A stretch of DNA of 64,000 nt from Longibacter sp051155795 (GTDB taxonomy: Bacteria; Bacteroidota; Rhodothermia; Rhodothermales; Salinibacteraceae): contig NZ_DAXETW010000011.1 in assembly GCF_051155795.1 (NCBI RefSeq), positions 1 through 64,000 of the forward strand. The letters are read 5' to 3'. The translations under genes were made by a program, and so were the position numbers. The stretch's first letter is position 1, and each line of letters opens with the position of its first letter. The notes under the pieces were generated by a model. That model was not told where the DNA came from and did no database searches. It saw only the letters and a program-made list of their open reading frames with translations. This document shows, piece by piece, positions 17,510 through 25,536 of this stretch.

Positions 17510-19051
17510 TCACTCGGCGGGGACGGCAGACTCTTCTTCTTTCTCTCGCGCATCGCCGCCTTCGGGCTCCTCCCATGCTTTGGCGCGTTCGAGTGCTTTG
17601 TCCCACCCGGACCGGAGATCGTTGACCATGGTGGTGTCCATCTTGGGCGTAAACCGGCGGTCGACCTGCCATTGCGACTGAATGCTGTCAAGATCGTCCC
17701 AGTAGCCAACTGCGAGACCGGCGAGGTAGGCTGCGCCGAGCGCCGTCGTTTCGAGCGTCTGTGGGCGGACGACAGGAACACCGAGAATGTCGGCCTGGAA
17801 CTGGAGGAGGAGGTTGTTGGCCGCGGCCCCGCCGTCGACGCGAAGCTCCGGGGTTTCGATCCCGGAGTCCGCTTCCATGGCTTCGACCACGTCCGCCACC
17901 TGATACGCAATGCTCTCGATCGCGGCACGGCAGAGATGCTCTTTCGACACGCCGCGCGTGATGCCGGCAATGACGCCGCGCGCGTACTGGTCCCAGTGCG
18001 GGGCCCCAAGGCCGGCGAAGGCGGGCACGATGTAGCATCCACCGTTGTCGTCAACCTTCCTCGCCATTTCCTCGACTTCGGGAGAGGAGCGGATAATCTT
18101 GAGTCCGTCGCGGAGCCACTGTACAACCGCGCCGGCGATAAAAATGGAGCCTTCGAGCGCGTAGGTGGTCTCTCCGTTGACCTGGTAGCCGATCGTCGTT
18201 AGCAAATTATTCTCCGAGCGAACGGCTTCCGTCCCCGTGTTCTGTACCATGAAGGCGCCCGTACCGTACGTATTCTTCCCCATTCCGGGCTCGGTACACA
18301 TCTGGCCGAAGAGCGCAGCCTGCTGGTCTCCAGCAATTCCGGCAATGGGCACCTCCGCTGCGAAAATGTCGCCGGCGGTCGTCCCGTAGACCTCGCTACA
18401 CGATCGGACCTCCGGGAGCATGCTCCGCGGGATGTCTAAAATGTCGAGCAGCTCCTCGTCCCACTCATTTTCATGGATGTTGTAAATCAGCGTTCTCGAC
18501 GCGTTAGTCGCATCGGTAATGTGCTTCTGCCCGCGCGTCATGCGCCAGACGAGCCACGTGTCGACCGTGCCGAAGCAAAGATCGCCGGCCTCGGCCTTCT
18601 TCCGGGCGCCGTCGACGTTGTCGAGGATCCACTTGATCTTTGTCCCGCTGAAGTAGGCATCGAGAATGAGCCCGGATTTGTCGCGGAACGTGTCCACGTG
18701 ACCCTGGGCACGAAGGTCGTCACAGATGCCGGACGTGCGGCGGTCCTGCCACACGATCGCGTTGTAGACCGGTTTTCCGGTGTGCCGGTCCCACACGATG
18801 GTGGTTTCGCGCTGATTCGTGATCCCGATCGCAGCCACGTCGGCAGCGTCGATGCCCGCGCGACTGACGGCTTCAGCTGCCGTTCCGATCTGTGAAGACC
18901 AGATTTCGTTCGGGTTGTGCTCCACCTGGCCCGGTTTCGGAAAGATCTGTTCGAACTCCTTCTGCGCCGTGGCCTGGATCTGGCCGTGGTGGTCAAACAG
19001 GATGGCTCGCGAACTGGTTGTACCTTGGTCGAGGGCAAGAATGTATTGCAT
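17510..19051 (-). CDS. glpK: Glycerol kinase GlpK
   Basis: It phosphorylates glycerol to sn-glycerol-3-phosphate with ATP. The 513-residue FGGY-family protein begins MQYILALDQGTTSSRA and contains the glycerol-contacting NQRETT and the phosphate-2 loop GDQQAALFGQ. The C-terminal FGGY signature part reads LRVDGGAAANNLLLQFQAD. ATG 19051 is chosen because the family N-terminus starts exactly there; the frame is open to 19111 without homologous residues. It is the first gene of the - strand block, with a paired palindrome region upstream (19104-19132). The acidic C-terminal tail (REKEEESAVPAE) fits a halophile. Confidence 0.97.
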   Translation of the reverse strand: MQYILALDQGTTSSRAILFDHHGQIQATAQKEFEQIFPKPGQVEHNPNEIWSSQIGTAAEAVSRAGIDAADVAAIGITNQRETTIVWDRHTGKPVYNAIVWQDRRTSGICDDLRAQGHVDTFRDKSGLILDAYFSGTKIKWILDNVDGARKKAEAGDLCFGTVDTWLVWRMTRGQKHITDATNASRTLIYNIHENEWDEELLDILDIPRSMLPEVRSCSEVYGTTAGDIFAAEVPIAGIAGDQQAALFGQMCTEPGMGKNTYGTGAFMVQNTGTEAVRSENNLLTTIGYQVNGETTYALEGSIFIAGAVVQWLRDGLKIIRSSPEVEEMARKVDDNGGCYIVPAFAGLGAPHWDQYARGVIAGITRGVSKEHLCRAAIESIAYQVADVVEAMEADSGIETPELRVDGGAAANNLLLQFQADILGVPVVRPQTLETTALGAAYLAGLAVGYWDDLDSIQSQWQVDRRFTPKMDTTMVNDLRSGWDKALERAKAWEEPEGGDAREKEEESAVPAE

Positions 19052-19704
19052 GAGATCCTGGACGGTAGCGTGAGGAGAAACAGGCGTGGGTCGTGTGCCC
19101 CGGCCATGCATGGATACGATTGTGGTCGTATCACGGCGGAAGGCCGGGGGATGCAGCGGGGCAAAAAACGGCGGTCTGAGGATCAGGAGTCGGCGACGCA
19201 GGGGGGACGCGAGCCGACCGGGAGACCGGGGGCGGCAGCCGTCGTGCTCTACGGGTCATTAAGCTGGAACGGGCAGCAACGGCGAAGAGCGGTTCGCCGG
19301 GGTGTCGAAGCGCTTCCAGATTCCGGCGCAGCCCCTGTGTCGAACACCGCATCGCCCGCCTCGAATGCATGATGGCCATGACCGCGTCGGGTGGAGCGAC
19401 GCCGTCGGCACGTTTTGTGGAGTAATCGTTAAGTAATGTTCATATTTGTGAGGACAAGGTCAAGTTTTTTCCGCCCGATGCGATGGAAAAAACTCCGTTG
19501 TCACAAGGCGGCCGCTGGAAACGATCTCGGAGCGGCGTCCATCGTCTTGCGCTTTGATCGGCATTACCCGTACATTCCGTGTAGAAATGTTGAAGGACGC
19601 TACGTTCCGGTAGGCGCACGAGCCGCTGTTCCGTGGTGATGCGTTACACGAGCTTCCATCCCGGATCTCGTCACTGGATTGGTCACCCGTCCCCCTTGGA
19701 TTAT
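19052..19704. other. Divergent intergenic region between glpK and fbp copy 2
   Basis: About 650 bases with no credible gene. It should hold the promoters of glpK (-) and of fbp copy 2 (+). The glpK side has two symmetric elements at 19104-19132. The middle (about 19430-19490) is clearly more AT-rich than its surroundings and includes CATATTTG at about 19439, one base off the Bacteroidota -7 consensus TAnnTTTG. The matching TTTG upstream is slightly too far away to call a promoter. Confidence 0.45.
19104..19132. promoter_or_regulatory. Candidate operator: adjacent palindromes upstream of glpK
   Basis: A perfect 10-base palindrome CCATGCATGG (19104-19113) abuts an inverted repeat GATACGA-N6-TCGTATC (19113-19132) with 7-base arms. 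Together they end about 52 bases upstream of the glpK start. Symmetry and position suggest a dimeric repressor or activator site. The regulator is unknown, and no other copy was noticed in the window. Confidence 0.4.
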
Positions 19705-20760
19705 ATGACGGCATCTCGGTACGAAATTCCCGCCGCGTCCGGTACGCTCCGCTCCTTCATGACGCTGGAGCAGTTCATCATAGACCACCAGGAGGAGCAG
19801 GCGCACTCTACTGGCGCGTTTTCCCGTCTCATCCGGGACATCAGCATCGCGGCTAAAGTTATCAACCGGAATATTCGGCGGGCCGGGTTGCTGGATGTCT
19901 TCGGCGCGAGCGGGGACATCAACGTTCAGGGAGAAGTCCAGAAAAAGTTGGACGTGATCGCGGACGAAGAACTTGTTCGCGCGCTCCGCCGGGGTGGCGA
20001 GTGCTGCCTGATCGGCTCAGAGGAGCAGCCGGATACGATCTCGATCGGAGAGGCCGGCGATGGCGTGGGGCGGTACGCCGTTTACTTCGACCCCCTGGAC
20101 GGATCGTCCAACACGGACGTCAACGCGTCGGTCGGTACGATTTTCAGCGTATACCGGTTGGATGAGGACGCCGACCGATCGACCATGCTGTCGGAGGTGC
20201 TGCAGCCCGGCACGGAGCAGGTCGCGGCCGGCTACGTTGCCTACGGCTCGTCGACGGTGTTTGTCTACACGACCGGCGCGGGGGTGAATGGCTTTACGCT
20301 CGATCCGGAGATCGGCGAATTCGTGCTGTCCCATCCGGACCTGAAAATACCAAAGCACGGAAAAATGTACTCCGTCAACGAGGCGGACATTGAAGACTTT
20401 TCCGACGGATTCCGGCAATACCTTCGCTGGTTGAAGACGCCGGATGCTTCGGGGCAGCGCACCGTGAGGCTCCGCTACATCGGGGCGTTCGTGTCGGATT
20501 TCCACCGGAATCTGATTACGGGTGGCATTTACATGTATCCGTCGTCAGCCGGTAATCCGGACGGCAAGCTCCGACTCATGTATGAGGCCAACCCGCTCGC
20601 TTTCATCGCGGAACAGGCTGGTGGCGCCGCGTCAACTGGTACCCATCGGATCCTGGAGGTCCAGCCGGACGATCTCCACCAGCGCGTCCCCGTGTTCGTT
20701 GGGAATCAAACCCTGGTTCGCGAACTGGAGCGTCACCTTGCCGAGTCGGTCACAGTGTAG
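19705..20760 (+). CDS. fbp: Class I fructose-1,6-bisphosphatase (copy 2)
   Basis: A second gluconeogenic FBPase of 351 residues. It has the same landmarks as copy 1: HSTGAFSRLIRDISIAAK, DPLDGSSNTDV, YVAYGSSTVFVYTTG, GGIYMYPSSAGNPDGKLRLM and EQAGGAAS. The two proteins align over the whole length without large gaps, but their termini differ. I take ATG 19705 (MTASRYEIPA); ATG 19759 (MTLEQFIIDH) would also leave a complete enzyme, and the frame start at 19633 adds no family residues. It is divergent from glpK and may share its control region, which ties this copy to growth on glycerol. Confidence 0.96.
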   Translation: MTASRYEIPAASGTLRSFMTLEQFIIDHQEEQAHSTGAFSRLIRDISIAAKVINRNIRRAGLLDVFGASGDINVQGEVQKKLDVIADEELVRALRRGGECCLIGSEEQPDTISIGEAGDGVGRYAVYFDPLDGSSNTDVNASVGTIFSVYRLDEDADRSTMLSEVLQPGTEQVAAGYVAYGSSTVFVYTTGAGVNGFTLDPEIGEFVLSHPDLKIPKHGKMYSVNEADIEDFSDGFRQYLRWLKTPDASGQRTVRLRYIGAFVSDFHRNLITGGIYMYPSSAGNPDGKLRLMYEANPLAFIAEQAGGAASTGTHRILEVQPDDLHQRVPVFVGNQTLVRELERHLAESVTV

Positions 20761-20889
20761 AGAGGCAGCCGGTCGCTGATCGTCACGATTTCGTCAGGTG
20801 CGGTCGGGTTGAGCCTGTCCAGGGACCCGGCATGTTCACTGTCCGTGTAGAGGATCCGACCCGGACCTCCCGTAGCTCGCTGCTCCTGC

Positions 20890-21654
20890 ATGCCTCCCGA
20901 GCCCTTCCTCGATGCCCAGCCGTCCCTGCGACCGCCAGCCTCCGTTCCGGTTGATGCCATGCAGACGCCGGACGAGTGGGACGTGAAATTCGAAGGGTTC
21001 TCCCAGGCGGCATTCGGGATCCTGGATCGACTTCGCGACATCCCGCATATCGATCAGTATAAAAAGGAGAAACCCGGTGTCACGGACGATCTCAAGGACC
21101 CCTTTCGCCGATATCGCGACGACCTCGTTGTTCACTGGGTGCTTCCCAACCGGATTGATTTTGAGACGGAGAGACACGTGTTCAGCCGTTTGCTGAAGAA
21201 TGACTTTGGTGCCGGCGGTTGTCACGACAACCTGTGGATGGCGTTTTTCCGGCCGGAAACGAAGCGGCTCAAGGATGTCCAGATCTCGCACCGCGTGTCC
21301 CCGGACGGATTCGATGTCGGCATTTACGTCGGGTCGCACGTGAAAAACCTGCTCGACCGGGCCGTCTCCCGGATCGCGGACGCCCCGGAGACTTACCTGG
21401 ATCTCGTCAACCCATTAATTGACCGGGGCGGCTGGCGCTTTGCGCTACACGGAGGGAGCGGGGAGCGCGCCTGGAAAACGGTGAGGAAGGAGCCCATGGA
21501 TGGGCTTCCCGACGATCTGGCGCGCTGCAAGGGCCTGTGGGTTCGTCGTCGTATCGGTCGGGACCGGGTGCTGGACGTGGGCCCCGACCTCGTTCGGATC
21601 GGCCTGGAAACGGTGATGGACGTCTGGCCGATCTACCGGTTCTACCTCACGTGA
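20890..21654 (+). CDS. Hypothetical protein, 254 aa
   Basis: Not recognised. It is a soluble-looking protein with a Pro-rich N-terminus (MPPEPFLDAQPSLRPPAS) followed by a compact mixed alpha/beta part. Notable segments are HWVLPNRIDFETERHVF, GGCHDNLWMAFFRPE, DVQISHRVSPDGFDVGIYVG and GGWRFALHGGSGERAW. The Trp/His/Arg-rich middle is suggestive of a ligand-binding or nuclease-like fold, but I can assign none. A second Met lies at residue 24 (MQTPDEWDVKFE) and is also a plausible start. It is 129 bases downstream of fbp copy 2 on the same strand. Confidence 0.7.
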   Translation: MPPEPFLDAQPSLRPPASVPVDAMQTPDEWDVKFEGFSQAAFGILDRLRDIPHIDQYKKEKPGVTDDLKDPFRRYRDDLVVHWVLPNRIDFETERHVFSRLLKNDFGAGGCHDNLWMAFFRPETKRLKDVQISHRVSPDGFDVGIYVGSHVKNLLDRAVSRIADAPETYLDLVNPLIDRGGWRFALHGGSGERAWKTVRKEPMDGLPDDLARCKGLWVRRRIGRDRVLDVGPDLVRIGLETVMDVWPIYRFYLT

Positions 21655-21819
21655 CGGCCATCGCCGGGGGGACCGCTCGTCCAAAGGCCCGTATCATAAT
21701 ACCGCCAGGCTCATTGCACCAGTTCGCTCATCCGACCCGGGAGTCGATGCGCTGGGAACTGTGGAGCGGTGCGACGGTGACGAATCGCACCCTTTCCTTT
21801 CAACAAGATTCCCGGCTAC

Positions 21820-22605
21820 ATGCCCGAGCGAGTCAACGTTCATCGCGATGATAAAGTCCTCACGGTCACGCTGGACCGTCCGGATAAACGCAACGCTATC
21901 GATGCACAGATGGTGAGTGATCTGAAGCAGGTCCTTGCGACCCACGCCGGCGAGGAGGGCGTGCGGGTCGTGATCCTGACCGGAGCCGGGCAGGTTTTCT
22001 CGGCGGGCGCCGATCTTGCCGCGTTGAAGGCGCTTCGGGATGCATCTTTGATGCAGAACCGCGAGGATTCCGCCCATCTCGCGAGCCTGTTCGACGCGAT
22101 CTACACGCATGAGAATCCCGTCATAGCCAAGATCAACGGTCATGCCCTGGCCGGTGGCTGCGGGCTTGCGGCGGTGTGCGATCTGTCGTTCGCCGTCGAT
22201 GGGGCGAAGTTCGGCTTTACCGAGACCCGCATCGGCTTTGTGCCAGCGATCGTCATGGTCTACGTGCGACGCAAGCTTGGTGAGGCGGCACTTCGCGACC
22301 TCTTGCTGCGCGGTCGGTTGGTCCGCGCGGAGGACGCGGCGTCGATTGGCCTGATCAACGAGGTCGTGCCCGCAAGCGAGCTCGATGAGCGGGTAAACGC
22401 CGTAGCGAGAGAGATCGCAACGGAGACGAGCGGATCGGCCGTGGCCCTGACGAAGCAGATGCTGGCGCAGGTCCCCGGCATGGGGCGACAGGAAGCGGTA
22501 GATTATGCCGTCCAGATGAACGCCTTCGCTCGCGGAACGGACGATTGCCAGGCCGGCATCCAGGCCTTTCTCGACAAAGAGCCTCCCCCGTGGAAACAAG
22601 ATTAG
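21820..22605 (+). CDS. Enoyl-CoA hydratase/isomerase family protein
   Basis: A crotonase-fold protein of 261 residues, the usual length. The CoA-binding oxyanion-hole segments are present: DRPDKRNAIDAQMVSDL near the N-terminus, SAGADLAALK and INGHALAGGCGLAAVCDLSFA. FGFTETRIGFVPAIV carries the catalytic Glu position, and LLLRGRLVRAEDAASIGLINEVV follows. This pattern fits enoyl-CoA hydratase or the methylglutaconyl-CoA hydratase type (fatty-acid or leucine breakdown); the sequence alone does not decide. It is not adjacent to other beta-oxidation genes. A small hairpin follows its stop. Confidence 0.9.
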   Translation: MPERVNVHRDDKVLTVTLDRPDKRNAIDAQMVSDLKQVLATHAGEEGVRVVILTGAGQVFSAGADLAALKALRDASLMQNREDSAHLASLFDAIYTHENPVIAKINGHALAGGCGLAAVCDLSFAVDGAKFGFTETRIGFVPAIVMVYVRRKLGEAALRDLLLRGRLVRAEDAASIGLINEVVPASELDERVNAVAREIATETSGSAVALTKQMLAQVPGMGRQEAVDYAVQMNAFARGTDDCQAGIQAFLDKEPPPWKQD

Positions 22606-22950
22606 AAAAAGGCCTGCCGGGCGTGGCCCGTAGCACCACGTCTGTTTGAAAAGCCCTGCATGGAATGCCTATCTTCGCTTCTGCGTCGCCACTTCCGTGA
22701 TCGTTACGGCTTTGTTCAAACTGTCGCGTCGCCGGACAGTGGGACGTTACGTGACCGGGCCGCACTGCTCCGAACAGAAGCGGACGCGTATTTTGTTCAT
22801 TGAGCATGTTCGCACCGGTTGCGTCAGCGCTACCGTTTAATATCCGGGCGCAGCATCAGATCTTCTGCGGATAACCGTACCGCCGGAGGCGACAAGTCGA
22901 GAATGCTCCGCCCTCATTGCTTTCTTTCATCGAATGCACCGCACGCACTC
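22606..22950. other. Intergenic region upstream of aconitase
   Basis: About 345 bases. It contains the hairpin 22618-22630 and the aconitase promoter region. The aconitase reading frame is open back to 22819, but that part is not family sequence. No second gene is supported. Confidence 0.45.
22618..22630 (+). terminator. Weak hairpin after the enoyl-CoA hydratase gene
   Basis: CGGGC-GTG-GCCCG, a perfect 5-base stem with a 3-base loop starting 13 bases after the stop codon. There is no U-run, so a Rho-independent role is doubtful. Confidence 0.3.
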
Positions 22951-24912
22951 ATGGGCATGAATGTCGCACAGAAGCTTATCGACAGCCACCTGGAAGGGGG
23001 CACGATGAGCCAGGGAGAGGAGATCAAGTTGAAAATGGACCAGACCCTGACGCAGGATGCGACGGGCACGATGGTGATGCTCGAGTTCGAAGCGATGGGT
23101 ATTCCCCGCGTTCAGACCGAGCTGTCGGCGCAATACGTCGACCACAACCTGATCCAGTCGGATTACAAAAACCCGGACGACCATTTATTTCTGCGGAGCG
23201 CCTGCAAGAAATTCGGCGTTCACTACAGCCGTCCCGGCAACGGCGTCAGCCACCCGGTTCACCAGGAACGCTTTGGCAAGCCGGGCAAAACGCTTATCGG
23301 CTCGGACAGCCACACACCGGCGGCGGGCGCGATCGGCATGCTGGCTATTGGCGCAGGCGGGCTCGACGTGGCGATGGCCATGGCCGGCAAGCCGTACACC
23401 ATCCGGATGCCGGAAGTCTGGGGGGTGAAGCTGACAGGCGAACTGCCCGACTGGGTCAGTGCCAAGGATGTCATTCTAACGATGCTGCAGCGCCACGACG
23501 TTGACGGCGGTGTGGGTCGGATCATCGAATACTACGGCCCGGGCCTCGACAGCCTGAGCTGCATGGACCGCCACGTGATCGCGAATATGGGCACCGAGCT
23601 GGGTGCAACCAGTACGGTCTTCCCGTCAGACCAGGAGGTGAAGCGTTTCCTCCGGTCGCAGGGTCGTGCGGACGACTGGACGGAACTGAAGGCCGACCCG
23701 GACGCCGAATACGACGTGCACGAGGAGATAGACCTGTCCGAACTCGTGCCGATGATCGCGAAGCCAAGCAGCCCCGGCAACGTGGTCCCGGTGCGCGAGG
23801 TCGAAGGACAAGAGATCTACCAGAGCTACGTCGGGTCATCGGCCAATCCCGGCTTCCGCGACTTCGCCTCCGCTGCGGAGATCGTCGACGGACGCCAGGT
23901 ACACGACCGCGTCAGCTTCGACGTCAACCCGACCTCACGTCAGATCCTGGAGAACCTGATGAACTCCGGGCACCTGCAGATGCTCACGCGCGCCGGTGCA
24001 CGGATTCACCAGGCCGGATGCAACGGGTGCATCGGCATGGGGCAGGCGCCGGCGACGGGGCAGATTTCCGTCCGCACCGTTCCACGTAACTTCCCGGGCC
24101 GCTCCGGAACGAAGGAAGACGCCGTATACCTCGTAAGCCCCGAAACGGCCGCCGCGTCGGCACTGACGGGCAAGATCACCGATCCACGGGATCTGGAGGA
24201 CCTGTACGGCATGTCTTATCCAAACGCGAAGGAACCGGAGAATATCACAATTAACACGGATCAGCTCGTCGCGCCCGTGTCCGAGGAGGAAGCGGCCGGT
24301 CTGGAGCTCGAGAAGGGCCCGAACGTGGTGTCCCTGCCCGGATTCGATTCACTGCCCGACCGACTCGAGCTTCCGGTGCTGCTCAAGATGGGCGACGACA
24401 TCTCGACGGATGAAATTATGCCGGCCGGATCGCGTATTCTACCGTACCGGTCAAATATTCCCAAGATCTCGGAGTTCGTCTTCGAGCAGGTCGACGAAAC
24501 GTTCTTCGAACGCAGCCAGGACGTGCGCGAGACGGGTCATGCGATCGTGGCCGGAACGAATTACGGTCAGGGATCGAGCCGTGAGCACGCCGCGCTCGCT
24601 CCGCGCTGGCTCGGGACGCGCGTTAAGCTGGTGAAAAGCTTCGCCCGGATCCATCGGCAGAACCTCGCGAACTTCGGGATTCTCCCGCTCAAGTTTACGA
24701 GCGACGACGCCTACGACAGCATCGAGCAGGGCGATACGCTCGTCCTGGACGATCTTCGCGATACGATCCGGGAGGGGGCGGAGGTCGAGGTCTACAATCA
24801 GGACAAGGATGAGACCTACGTCCTCGAGCACGACCTCTCCGACCGCGAGCTACAGATGGTCCTGGAAGGTAGCCAGATCGGCGTGGTCAAGAAAGAATTC
24901 GCCACGGTGTGA
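22951..24912 (+). CDS. acn: Aconitate hydratase, short form
   Basis: A TCA-cycle enzyme interconverting citrate and isocitrate. At 653 residues it is of the short single-chain type. MGMNVAQKLIDSHLEGG begins the family sequence, hence ATG 22951. Recognisable parts are GSDSHTPAAGAIGMLAIGAGG (substrate/cluster loop), GCNGCIGMGQAPATGQ (two cluster cysteines), VPRNFPGRSG, and the swivelling domain with DDISTDEIMPAGSRILPYRS and GTNYGQGSSREHAALAPRWLG. In many aconitases the first cluster Cys sits in a GSCTNS loop; the matching loop here reads VGSSANPGFRD, without Cys. The gene stands alone, followed by a hairpin. Confidence 0.93.
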   Translation: MGMNVAQKLIDSHLEGGTMSQGEEIKLKMDQTLTQDATGTMVMLEFEAMGIPRVQTELSAQYVDHNLIQSDYKNPDDHLFLRSACKKFGVHYSRPGNGVSHPVHQERFGKPGKTLIGSDSHTPAAGAIGMLAIGAGGLDVAMAMAGKPYTIRMPEVWGVKLTGELPDWVSAKDVILTMLQRHDVDGGVGRIIEYYGPGLDSLSCMDRHVIANMGTELGATSTVFPSDQEVKRFLRSQGRADDWTELKADPDAEYDVHEEIDLSELVPMIAKPSSPGNVVPVREVEGQEIYQSYVGSSANPGFRDFASAAEIVDGRQVHDRVSFDVNPTSRQILENLMNSGHLQMLTRAGARIHQAGCNGCIGMGQAPATGQISVRTVPRNFPGRSGTKEDAVYLVSPETAAASALTGKITDPRDLEDLYGMSYPNAKEPENITINTDQLVAPVSEEEAAGLELEKGPNVVSLPGFDSLPDRLELPVLLKMGDDISTDEIMPAGSRILPYRSNIPKISEFVFEQVDETFFERSQDVRETGHAIVAGTNYGQGSSREHAALAPRWLGTRVKLVKSFARIHRQNLANFGILPLKFTSDDAYDSIEQGDTLVLDDLRDTIREGAEVEVYNQDKDETYVLEHDLSDRELQMVLEGSQIGVVKKEFATV

Positions 24913-24927
24913 TTCTGGTCTAACATG

Positions 24928-24975
24928 ACAGGTTGTTCGGCGGCGAGTCCTTTCCGGGGCTCGCCGCCTGCCTGT
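24928..24975 (+). terminator. Hairpin terminator after aconitase
   Basis: Nine-base perfect stem GGCGGCGAG/CTCGCCGCC (24939-24947 and 24960-24968) around a 12-base loop, extended by ACAGG/CCTGT outside an internal loop. It begins 16 bases after the stop codon. No U-run follows. Confidence 0.5.
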
Positions 24976-25279
24976 TAGAGAACAAGAATGACGACCCCAA
25001 TGGTATATCCGTTATTGCAATAAAAGAGCAAAACTACATATCGTGCACACCGCAAGTAAGCCGTCTGGTCCGCCGCCGGAAGATCCCCCTGTGACATAGA
25101 ATATGTAACGACATCCATGCAGCGTATGCCTGGTCCTGCGGGAACGGTCTTTCTACCTTATCGTGGTGGACAGGCCGATGGACACGCATCGGTCCAGCGA
25201 CCTGTACGACGAAACGCCCACCGACCCATCCCGCACCGGGTGGTTCACGACTGCTGGGAAGTGAGCAACGCGGGGTATC

Positions 25280-25300
25280 CGGTCTCGATCTCTGAGACCG
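25280..25300 (+). terminator. Isolated hairpin with T-rich 3' side
   Basis: CGGTCTC-N7-GAGACCG, a perfect 7-base stem followed by TGTTGGTTTCGTCTTTTCC. It is terminator-like on the + strand, but no gene ends immediately upstream. It may end a small RNA or be a protein-binding site. Confidence 0.35.
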
Positions 25301-25536
25301 TGTTGGTTTCGTCTTTTCCCAATCCTGGATCCAGCATTCCACCCCTCGAAGCATCCGAGGACGACGTCATTGACGACCGCAACGGTTCGATGCACGAAAG
25401 GACAGCGTGACCGTCGGTGCCATCCAGCGGCCCCGGTGCTTACAGTCACAGTGAAGGATGTGCGCCGGCCTCAACCCGCCGGTTTTGCTGCACCCAACGC
25501 TCCGAACCATCTGATCTCGCCTCATCACGCCTTCTC

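Larger units (their letters stand above)
24913..25536. other. 624-base gene-poor region after aconitase
   Basis: No convincing gene. It contains the hairpin at 24928-24975 and a notably AT-rich part (about 24985-25045) that stands out in this GC-rich DNA and looks promoter-like. A second hairpin at 25280-25300 is followed by a T-rich run. The arrangement could mark an unannotated small RNA between about 25045 and 25315. Confidence 0.4.

Noticed and set aside
16026..17681. 551-codon + strand frame opposite glpD
   Set aside because: It is as long as glpD, but only because stop codons are rare on the complement of this GC-rich gene. No family features are present.
25117..25410. 97-codon + strand frame in the gap after aconitase
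   Set aside because: It contains the hairpin at 25280-25300 and has no domain or composition signal. The region is better read as non-coding.
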